Assembly (NCBI GenBank): GCA_014526335.1
Contig: JACTAT010000022.1
Span: 1,804,604-1,868,603, forward strand
From: Chrysaora quinquecirrha
Taxonomy: Eukaryota; Cnidaria; Scyphozoa; Semaeostomeae; Pelagiidae
Direction: 5' to 3'
DNA: 64,000 bases
A program made the position numbers and the translations under genes. Positions 24,001 through 35,500 of the stretch are shown here, piece by piece. Every line of letters starts with the position of its first letter. The stretch's first letter is position 1. Below the pieces are notes generated by a model. It ran no database searches and was not told the DNA's origin. It saw only the letters and a list, made by a program, of their open reading frames with translations.

Positions 24001-27000
24001 GGGAGGGAGGTTCCTAGCTCCAAAACCATTTACTAACAAGCCTACGCTGTTTCAAATATCAAACCTGTAACTCTCTTTCTTCTGTCGTTCAATTTTATTT
24101 CATCATTTTCTTTGCCTTTTTTAGATCAATCAAATGGTCGGTGATTTTGTTATCAAAAATGTTTTTGATGGCTACAACACTTCTGTTTTCTCATACGGCG
24201 CCAAAGACACAGGCAAAACATACACAATGTTTGGAGAAAATCGACAAGATGGCCTAATCCAAAATATCATTGATTCGATTTACAAAAAAGCTGCAACGTA
24301 TGATGAAGCGACTTCGTTTAGGACTGAAATCAGGTAAAAATTTTGTCTCACGCGAAGAGAATAATTTCTGAGTAGTACAGAACTTCAAAATTACGATAAA
24401 CAGCTGAAACATGTTTCCACTGTTTATCGCAACTTAGATGAAACTTGATTGGTATCTTGTTTTAAACACCAATCAGCTCACGGGATCCAGCGTGGTGAAT
24501 TGAAGAGTCAATATGAAATAATAATCTATCTCTACACAGAACAGACTCAACAACACTTGAAGCAATAATCTCGCTCTCCCAATTGTTCGAAAACAAGCTT
24601 AGTTAGCTGATTGGTGTTCAAAAACAATACCAATACATCTTCGCCTCTCTGATTGGTGCACTTCGATCCGCATCTGGGTATAAAGCTATGGCTAAACTAG
24701 GGGGCTTGTCACGCAGGGCAATGTATTTGGTGTGTCTCCCAGGGTGGCTAAACATGCGAGTGGCAAGCGAGCAACATGTCCCCCGAGTCACTGGCATGTC
24801 GCGGAGACAAGAAATGTTTCTGTTGTCTCTCAGAAACATTTGCGTGTCTCTTGCTACAAATTTTGTCGCACGCTACAAAGTTTCTCAGGTGGCTAAACTG
24901 GTAGACACCAAGGGGACATCAATGTTGCTCGCGACATGTCTCCTAGTTTAGCCAGGCCTTAACTTTAGTCAATTGTTTCGGTCTGTTTCTGACGTTTAAA
25001 CCCTTAGGAGAATGAAACAAAAAAGCTTTTAAGCATGTCCAAAGATGTTTTACCGCTTTTTTCGCAGACTTGTAAGGACTGTGGCTATAGGTTTGTGAGT
25101 TCTGCTCGTTTCCCAGAAAACACTGTTACATTGAGCAAATAGAGAAAAACTCTCGAATTGTTTTCAAATCTGCCAAATTTGTTTTTTAGTTTTCTTGAAG
25201 TTTGTGGCAATAACTTAACAGATCTGATTTCTGAAAGAAGTTCTGTGAAATCACAAGAAGGAGCCCACAAACTCAAAGGTACAGTATTTTGCCTGGTTTG
25301 GTCTATGTAGAAGCATTCCTGATTTCTAGAGCATTTTGTCGTTCCTTAAAGGTTCCGTTCCTTGATAAACAAGACCTCGACTTAAGTGTTTTTTATTTTC
25401 ATCGTAGTTCGTGAGCATCCAGAGCATGGTGTTTACGTCGAAAAACTAAGCAAACACATTGTTACTGACAGCCTAGAAGCACGAAGTCTTCTTGAAAAGG
25501 CGATCAAAAGACGGTAAATGTTAAATTCACTTTAAACCAGTTTGAATCAGTGCTTTGTTATCTCTGTCTACTCTCTGCAAGTACTAAACTGTTACTGGTC
25601 TCCGGTGGTCCAGGCAAGGGCGTTGTGGCTGATAAAGAAAGGGCCTGAGAAGCTTTGATTATAAAGGGGCTCTTCCAAATTTTCCAAGTCCCGCTTGAAA
25701 TGGTAACCTGCTGGTGTCTCGTTTCAAACTGCGAATTTTAGTCAAATTTTCGTCGCATTAAAATTTTTTAATTCATTGTTAATACTATCATTTTTAGACG
25801 AAGATTGGCTGCACTTGATCTATCTTCGCGTGGCAATTCTCATGCTATATTTTCAATCATTCTGACACAGGTAAGCAAGCAGCTTTAAAGTAGTAGCTAC
25901 GTTTTCCCTTAGGTAGTATGCTAGGTATCTCTGCTTAAAGTCGATTTCCATTCAGTGCATTTTGTCCAGGGCCTCTTTTAACATATTAACTAAAAGTAGA
26001 GAGACCCCTAGTTATTTCTCCTGCTCTGGACGACTGGTTGTGAATGAATTCCTGATAAAAAGACTAAGAGAAGAATGAACTTGCCAAGACTGGACTGGCA
26101 CTGTGAAAGAAAGTGTTAAAGATAAAACAATGGAACAATATGTTCCCATTAAATTTTTTGCCCCCCCTAGTTTATCCCCTTAAAAGAGGCCCTGATTTTG
26201 TCGCGTGGGTGACTTTTGCGAGAGACTTTTTAACCGAGCATGAGTATTTCGAAAATATTTCCTGCCTTGTCTCAGCGCGCGTTCTTTTTAAAAGAAACTC
26301 ATTTATTAGAAACTCAGTACTGAGATACATATCAATATTGGTTAAGAAACTTTCAGTACTCGACCCAAAATGTAAAGAAACTCGAAGTTCTCAACAATCT
26401 TTAGAATTGGAAATACGGCATCGAGAAACGAGTGTATTTTTTTACAAAAATAGCTCATGTAAACGTGAATTATAATATTGCTTCTTCTATTTGCCAAATG
26501 CAAGTGTCAATTACCTCTTCAGGCAGCATGACTTTTTCATACATCGAATTAACCAAGCCAATAATTAAATTCTGTTTCTAAGGAAACATTCGGCTTTTGG
26601 ATTATCTTTCCACTGTATTTACAGATTGTGTTTATCCGGAGTCTAAGCCGCAATATACTCAAATCTAATTAGTTAAATGACAATAAGCCGTCTTAATGAT
26701 TTTAAGATTTGGTTGGATTGAGACAAGTTGATTTTCAAGTTAATTTTGTACTACTTCTAGCCTGTTTCGGTATTAAGGTATTAAGGTCTATTTATTAAGA
26801 TACCAACCTCATTTCGGTATCTTTGTTTCCTACTGCAACCATTTTATGCCGAGTTCGGCATAAAGTGGATACTTATTTCAGCTTGTTCATTTCATACTGC
26901 ATTTTTCAGCATGTTGATTTCATCCTGTACACTCTTTTTTTATAAGAAACTAAGATTTTTTTCAGTACTCAAAGTTTCTTAGCTTTTGGGAAATTTTGGT

Positions 27001-29509
27001 ACTGAAAGTTTCTTAGCAGTTTCTTAGGGATCAGAATTTTTTAGTGCAAGAACAAGTAATTGACACTAAAAGTTTACAAGTAAAAGAAGCAATACAATTC
27101 ACGTATACATCAGCTGTTCTTTTGTAAAAATAGACAATCATGGTGTAACAGAAGTTCGTTTTTTGATGCTATATTTCTGATTCTAAAGATTGTTGAGACC
27201 TGCGAGTTTCTTATCATTTTGTGTCGAGTACTGAAAGTTTCTTAACCAATATTGATCTCAGTACTTATAAACAGAGTTTCTCATAAACGGGTTTCTTATA
27301 AAAAAAAGAGTGTATTCTGCAGCATGTTCATTTCATACCGATTTCAAAGCATGCTTAGTATGCTAATTTCACACTGCATTCGTCAGCATGTTCGTTTCAT
27401 ACTGCATTCGTCAGCATGTTCATTCCATACTGTATTCCTCTTAATTTTCTTCTTTTTTTCTTACAGGCAAGAATAGAAGACGAATTACCGCTTGAGTTAA
27501 ACAGTAAAGTTACATTTATTGATCTTGCAAGCAGGGATGCAAACGTAAGATTTTAAATCGTGGCCTCTGATAGTGATTTATGCTTTCAGGGTTCTTGAAG
27601 CCATGTTTCGCTCACGTTGTTTTTGCCTACAATGGTGCAGTGTAATTATTCGCCTTATTATTACTTAAAATCTAACACTGTTTGTTACTGTTTTATCTAG
27701 CTCAGCATTCTCACAATGGCGTCGAAGGTGCTGTGGCGTCGTGGTGTAATCCAGCTGACTCGTGGTGTCATAAGCTCAGTGTGGTCAGGGTTCGAGCCCA
27801 GCCACGGTAACTCACGGCGAGGGTCGAGGTCTGCTGAGTTTATGACACCAAGAGCCGGCTAGATTAGGCCCAACGCCACAGCGCCTTCAAGGCTGGGCCT
27901 AAGAGTCAATTTGCTTGTAAAGAAATTGTGCTGTTTTTTTCACAATATTCATATGATAACGTTCTTTCTTAGATGAACGGTTACTCTGTGAACGGTGAAG
28001 TCGATAATCATGATGATAATGAAGAGAAGAAAGGTGGACTTGAAGTCCTCAATGAAGTCATCATATCACAGGCATCCCAGAATTATGGCAGTTTTAATAC
28101 TTCAATGAGTAAATGGGGAAACCCTATGGTACCTTATAGAGACTCTGTAAGTATTGAAGCGGCGGCTACACGTGCGACATTTTGTTTTGTTTCCGCGCGT
28201 TTCCCGCGTTTTTTTTTCAGTTCAATGAAAATTCTCTAGGACCTATTTTCGCAGCGTGTAGCGACCCTCCGAATTTTTCATGACAGGACATTTTCAGTGT
28301 CGCATCGCCAGAACAGGTAAAAAATCGCACAGGTGTAGCCGCGGCATTTACAGTTCAAGGTTTAAGGCTCCAGTTTTGAGTGGCTAAATACTCAATTTAC
28401 AATTTCCCCCTTACTTTCTGATGTTGCCATCCTTTTGTGTTGTGCTTGTGAAAGAAAATTCATCTGTCAGGAGTCAGGAGCAATTGTTATGTACAACAGT
28501 GATAAGCAGCTTTTAAGCAACTTTGAGGGTGGACAAAATCAAGTTGCTAATTGGAAAAAAGTGTATTCAGCTGCTTCAACCCTTTGTGGAGTGAGTGGCC
28601 AAGCTTCTCAGTCAGTTCTCGTCAAGATCTGGTTAAACTAGGAGACATGTCGTGCGCGACATTGATGTCCCCTCGGTGTCTCCCAGTTTTGCCACCTGAC
28701 AACAGAAACATTTCTTGTTTCCGCGACATGCAAATGACTCGGAAGACATGTTGCTTGCTTGTCGCTCGCAAATTTAGCCACCAGTGCGCGCGACAAGTCT
28801 CCTAGTTTAGCCATAGCTTTAGACGCCTGAAATTAAGCTTGGTCGTATGAGGTCAGCATCTGGATGGGTGACTTTCGAGATGGATGACTAAACAACTCAC
28901 TCCACTAAGGGTCTCATGCCTGGATGCGGCATGCATACACTTTTTTTTCAATAAGCAACTTGACTTTGATCCAGCCCTCAAGAGTTGCTTAACATATCTA
29001 GGATTTCAGCCGTCGCAGAATGCCTGGTACCCCCCTAAAACCTCTTATTTTGGCTCTTTTCTGGCTTCTAAATGTAACTGACAAGTTTGCAAGGATATAC
29101 AGTATAAAGAAAGCTATTTCACCAGAAATGTTAGCACAATCTCAGCCCTGGTTGCTTATTGAACAGTTGCTCATTAAAAAAAAAAAGAGTGTAGTAGGCC
29201 TAAATTAGCTAACAAAGCTAGAAATAACATCCTACTCAAAATAAAGTGACAAAAACAACAGCCCAAACCATACATAACAAACAAAGCTGCTTGTATTCTT
29301 TGTTTGTCAATTGTTTATCGGTTTGTTTATCAATATTCTCTGCCTTTTAGGTATTAACCTGGCTCATGAAAGATACCCTTGGCGGCAATTGTGAAAGTCT
29401 AATGTTATGTTGCATCTCACCTTCCGAAAAGCGCATTCAAGAGACCGTCAACTGTCTTAAACATGGTAGCATGGTTAGAAACATCATTAACCGACCCGTC
29501 ATTAATGAG
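21025..29509 (+). CDS. Domain block: kinesin motor of the kinesin-LL5 gene (exons 1-9)
   Basis: It starts at the ATG within 'aaatatggaagc', which opens directly into VKVGVCIRPLT (kinesin beta-1, VRVRP-like). The P-loop is GAKDTGKT (residues 94-101), fitting GxxxxGKT. KIF16B-like landmarks are REHPEHGVYVEKLSKHIV, SHAIFSI, VPYRDSVLTWLMKDTLGGN and the neck region NIINRPVINEDSNVKLIKEL. Deviations: the switch I SSRSH is replaced by SSRGNSH (213-219), the switch II DLAGSE by DLASRD (247-252), EIYNE by EVCGN, and the INKSL region by VLNEVIIS. The Lys-rich L12 'K-loop' typical of kinesin-3 is absent. The total of 365 codons is normal for a motor. Nucleotide binding may persist, but motility is doubtful. 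Confidence 0.9.
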
Positions 29510-32500
29510 GTATAAAGTTATGTTTATTTGAAATATAGGCCTTTCCGGTAAACTGCTGATAGCATTGAAATATTTCAACATCACAAGATATCGACTTTTC
29601 GATGCAAAAATCGTATAAAGCGTTCAAAACTTCGTCTAGGTAGAAAGTTTCACTGTCCTAGTTCTTGTGTTCTTAATATTATGAGCATTCAAAGTTCCCA
29701 ATTCAATAAAGGCTTCGACCGCAAAAAATTAAAACTTTTACCCCATTCGATCTTAGCCCTTATAAAATCATAAACTTTGAACGCTCGTTAAATCGATGAT
29801 ACAAGTGCTAAGATAGTAAAATTTTGCACCTGGACTAAATTTTGGGTGGATAATATGAATTTGGCTACATAACTCTCTACCTCGAAATTTGAACAATTCC
29901 TGTAATCGCCGAGAAGGTCTTTTTGATAACTTGTTGACTTTCGTTCATTCGTATTGAAGAGAAAACTTTTGCTGCAAAGATCTTGTCCTTAACATCTTAA
30001 AGAATTCTGTATATGACACTCTTCAGATAGGAACTGATTGTATATTGAAACTACGTTTACATTGCCTGGCTAAGGGGACAAGTTAAGCCAAAAAGTCCCC
30101 TTAATGTCTCCTAGTTTAGCAACCTCGGAAACTGTGTAGCGCGCGAAAAATTTGTCGCGCGAGACACACGGGTTTCTGAGAGGAAAACAGAAACATCTCT
30201 TGTCTCCGCTACTCGGGGGACATGTTGCTTACATGTCACTCGCATGTTTAGCCACCCTGAGAGACACGCCGGATACAATGTCATAATTTGACAAATCAAT
30301 AGCGATTAGTCCGTGAAACGGTTTAGACCTTTCTTTGGCCCATCGTCAGTCAATATTCTAGCAGTCTCTTAATTTTTTGGAAAGGGCCTCTAGCGTTTCT
30401 TATAAACGGTTTTAACAAGCTCCAACCTCCTCTCCATCATTTCTCGATAAAATTCAAGCCATCCATTTTCAACCAGTAAGTAAAAAAATGCAAATAGATC
30501 CGAAACGGTTTAATGTTTCTCTTATTAAGGTGCTAAGCCACAATAAAGTTTTCAGGATATTTTATTTCGCATTTAAGAATTTAAGAAGTTTTTAAGTTAA
30601 TCTGAATGCCCGTGTAGCATGTCCTAGCAATTTTCAATGTTTTGAGTTTGCTGGGAAATTGGTTTAAAAGAGATTGATAATGTCTCGATGCTTATTCAAT
30701 TTTTCACTGTTATTTTTAGGATTCGAATGTGAAACTAATCAAAGAATTAAAGGCAGAGATTGATGCTTTAAAACAGCAAGCAAAGGTATTAGAAACGTTA
30801 TTCTTTCCAGTAATCATTGGTATCTTTTTCTCAAGTCAATGTCCCATTTTCGTGTACAAAACAACTTCTGGGATATCGTTTTATCCTTTATGAGCCTTTT
30901 TTTATTTAAGTTATTTCTTATGTTCATGTAGCCTAAAATTGCACCCGAATAGAATAATGAATTCTGAGAATAATTTCCGATAATGAGTCGTCCTTCTGGT
31001 TCCTTAGGCCAATCTATAGTAATACGGATAGGTCAGAACTTCCACTCTAAGCATAAGACCATCCAATTCAATTTTTCATGTAAAAGGTTGTTGCTGTTGC
31101 TTAAAGTTGACGATGCTGTTTGCGAAGAGTAAGACTTCTGTAATGAGTCTAGTGGCCCCTCAGTATTACGTATTTAGTACTATGGAAATCTTTAACCTGT
31201 TAAATTTGTCATTAAGACTTGCCACCAGTAAAACTTGGGTTGGAACTCACTTGAATTTCGCACACACATGAAATTTTAATATTTCACATTCCGACACTAA
31301 ATCTACACATTCTGAAAACCTCTTAATTTCAAGAATCGTCGAAAGAACTTTGCAGTTTGTTTTGATATGCTTACTCATGTTCATTAAAGTTTTTTGTTTT
31401 GAAGTAATAGCTCTGATGGAGTAAGAACTATTGATTTAAGAACATTAATACTTTAAGTTTAATTTTCATGTTTGCATGTGCCACGAATGCTCTAATGTAT
31501 CTTTTAGGGCTTGATCTATCTTGTCAATTCAGTGTCTGGAACAAATTCACAAGCCAGCAACAGACTAGCTAAGCTCAAATTTTTGGCTCTTAGGCCTACT
31601 CTTCAAATTTTTCCTGCACTGTTAATCCTGCCATCTTAATTCCTGTTTATACTAAAATCTTCCGCAGATGCAGAATGGTCCTCAGACTGAAGCACAAAAG
31701 AAACTTCAAAGAGATACAGAATTAATGCAACGGTTAACTGGAATTTGGGAGGAGAAATGGAGCAAGGCACAAAATTGATGGAGGTTAGATGTCCATACGC
31801 TTTTTTGTAAAGAACCAATTTATAAGGAACCTACATGTAGAAGGTCGAAAAATTCAAAGAGCTTGTACTAATAAAATCATACATTCATCTGTAGTCAAAA
31901 CTCATATTAAGTGTGTGTTATGCATGTATCAAATGTTTCCTTGAGTAGCTTCCAGCTTTGCTCACATAGGTACAAGTGTCTATTTTTACAGTCATGTCAC
32001 TAACTATGCAGTTAAACAGAATTAAGGAACTGTTAAGTAACTTTTGGTACTACAATTCAATCAAAAGTAGTCCAAAAATAAGGAACTTTTGATCTATACT
32101 TTGAGCTAAGTTCGTTATAAGATAGAAAACTTGTTCTTGCAATTCAGATATTCGATCAGTATTATAAACGATAGACTATATACATCATATATATATACCA
32201 CAATTAATGTTTCACATCTTTTTATTTTGATAGTTATAGTTTTTCTACCTTTTTGTAGGAAAAACATTTAGATGTCACTGACCTGGGTTCAGCAGTTAAA
32301 CTGGAAACCAAAGAACCCCATTTTGTTAGTCTTGGAGGAGGCAGACTCAGTGTGGGTGTCAGTATAATTCCTATCAAAAAAGGTAAGTGCTACAAGGCGC
32401 CAACTTCCAAATCACCTTTTAAAATTCACAAAATTGTGAAGAGATATCACCCTAAAAATATCAGAATATTTTCCAATACCAAACAGAAGAAAGCCTTTAC

Positions 32501-35500
32501 AAAAAATTTGAGAAACTTTTTAAAACCACAGCTGTAGTCTCTTGGCTAAAGTCCTTGCTTTATTCCTTGTCTCTAGGTAGTACGTCAGTTGGCATCTCAA
32601 GTGGTGGTATGAAGCCTGATCTAGAAGTTCGTGGTAATGGCATTGTGAGGTAAAGCCTTCTATGACATCATTATTGCATCATACATGATTGAACTAAAAC
32701 GTCTATATATTACAAAATTCCATTGCGACGTCATTGCTACGTCATAAGTAAACTTATTGCGATGTCAATGTTACGTCATAATTAAGTAATCAATACGTTA
32801 TCGTTACGTTATCGTTACCTCTTCTGCTGCAGTGGACTTTGCAATGCAGGTCTTCTTTGACATCATTTTTGCATCATACATGATTTATGATTTAACTAAG
32901 ACGTCTATATATATTACAAAATTTTATTGTGACGTCATTGCTACGTCATGAATAAACTTATTGCGATCTCAATGTTGCGTCATAATTAAGTAATCATTAA
33001 GTTATCGTTACCTAACAAGCTGTTGCCGTGTACAATGTTAGGCAGGTCTTCTTTGACATCATCATAAATTTCATTGTGGCGTCATTGCTACGTCATAACT
33101 AATTTCCTCGTGATGTAAATATTACGTCATAATTCAACAATCACTACGTTATTGCCACCTCATGTGCTGCATTTGTGGCGTCATTATTTCGTCATACAGG
33201 ATTTAATTAAATCGTATGCATATCGTGAAATTTCATTGTGACGTCACTGTTGCAACGTAATAGATGTCATTGTGACGTCATAAAAAGTAACCACAATATC
33301 GGTTATTATCATAGGTAATCATACACCCATAGTATTGTGGATCATACGATTCAATTTTGACGTCATCACTTTGTCATGAATAATATCATTGTGACGTCAG
33401 CATTATGTCATAGATCAGTACTTATTAAGTTCTCATTTCTTAATGTACTGAATTGAACTCATTTTCGGTTTTTATTTGTAGCAATCATTGCTGTATTGAA
33501 TTTGATGGTGATGCTGTTGTACTACATCCAAACGATGGACTCGTGTCAATTGATGGTATCCCAATAACAGAGCCGACTAAATTACCACAAGGTATCGCTG
33601 CATTTGCACTGTTTTACGGCCGGATTTTGCTTCTCTGCATTGAATTCCTCTCATTTATTATTTCTCCTGCTTCTAAATCCTTAAATTGAAGGGGTTTTCT
33701 GTTGGTTCTCAGACACCTGTACCGTATCTCTTTGATTAGGCACCCGGGTCGCTCTCATTTATTATTTCTCCTGCTTCTAAATCCTTAAATTGAAGGGGTT
33801 TTCTGTTGGTTCTCAGACACCTGTACCGTATCTCTTTGATTAGGCACCCGGGTCGCTTATGTAAAAATCTGCCTCAAAGAGAAGCAATTGTTTGAAAATT
33901 TGTGAATAAACTAACGTTCTGAGGAAACCAAGTTTTGCCGTTGGCTAAATATGATGCAAGGTGCAAGCTACTAAACATACTTTTTTGGCATAGAATTTAC
34001 TTTGAAACATCCAAACGATGGACTCGTGTCAATTGATGGTATCCCAATAACAGAGCCGACTAAATTACCAGAAGGTATCGCTGCATTTGCACTGTTTTAC
34101 GGCCGGATTTTGCTTCTCTGCATTGAATTCCTCTCATTTATTATTTCTCCTGCTTCTAAATCCTTAAATTGACTTTGTTATAGGATCGATGATTTGCTTG
34201 GGAAAGAATAACTACTTCCGATTTAACCATCCAAAAGAAGCGGCACGAATAAAAGAAGAATTACCCAATGGACGATTTTCGATTGTACCAGACAATGTGT
34301 ATCCTGGTAAGCATTCTATGTATACATTATGTCTTTCATTATAACTATTTTGACTTTGTTCTAGTCTTCCTTAGTGTCCTTGAAATGCTGTCTCCTCTAT
34401 CCAAAATCTTGTCTTCCGTAGCTCCTGTATTCTGTTCGTTCGATCCTTCTTTTCTACATCTTCCCGTCTTTAAGTCTTGTCGTCCATAAGTTTTCTCTAT
34501 TCTGAGCCCTCTACTGTGTGAATGTTTTCTTTTTGAGCTTTGTGTTCTCCTTAAGCCTGTCTTTGTCAACCCAGGTGTATTAAAACGTTGTCCTCCGATC
34601 ATTTTTCATCGAGTCTTTTCTTCTGTCGCAAATTTTGTCCTAAGCATCCGCATGATCTTACGTTTCTTAATTTGTCTTCTCAAAGTCTTTTCTTCCCCTA
34701 GCATCCTTTCTTTTAGCCGTACGTATGTCTGATCTTCTTTGTACCTCATCTTCTTAAATTTAGTCTTCTCTTTTTGTTGTCTTCTCCAAAGTCTTATCCT
34801 TTCTTAGCCTTGATTTCTCTTAGGCTTGCAAAGGTCTGGTCTTCTTTGCACCTTTTCTTCCTAAACCTGGTCTTCTCGTGTCATTCTCTTTTCTCTACGT
34901 CTTTTCTTTTCTCGGCTTTAACGCAAACATTAGCAAATAATTGTTTATCATACCCAAGAAAAGCAACCATTTGATTCGGTCTTAGCTTCCCTAGCCTACA
35001 CCTCTTTATCAACCCTACTCGGTGTTTCAGTGATTTTAAATTAACAATGTTCTCTAACTTTTAGATGTGGAATTGGCAATCGAACAACGTCGCAAGGAAA
35101 TGCAAGAGAAAGAAAAACTCAAGGCTGAAAACCAGAGACTTCTCGCCTTGGAACAGCAATACATTCAGTCTCTTGAACGATTAGGATTTGAGAAAGACCA
35201 GCTTGAACAGGAGCGAAGAAAGCTACAAGCCTTACAGCAGCAACAACAAAATGTAGCTAATCAGTTCGATAGAGAAATCGCAATTCAGATTGAAGAGCTG
35301 GAACTCAAAAGACAGGAATTAAAGAGATATGAACACGAGAAAGAGAAACTTTTAGAAAAGGAAAAGCAAATCGAACTGGCGGGGAAAAAATTAGTTGAGA
35401 ATCGTACCAAGCAAGAGAGAATCAAAGCGGAGTTTGATGAACTACAATCAAAACAAGCGAAGATTGAATTGGATGAGTTTGAAAAGTTGGAAGAGGTTTT

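Noticed and set aside
34009..34171. A second functional FHA exon
   Set aside because: The copy lacks the 5' part of the exon and its acceptor. The normal exon 14 to exon 15 junction is complete without it.
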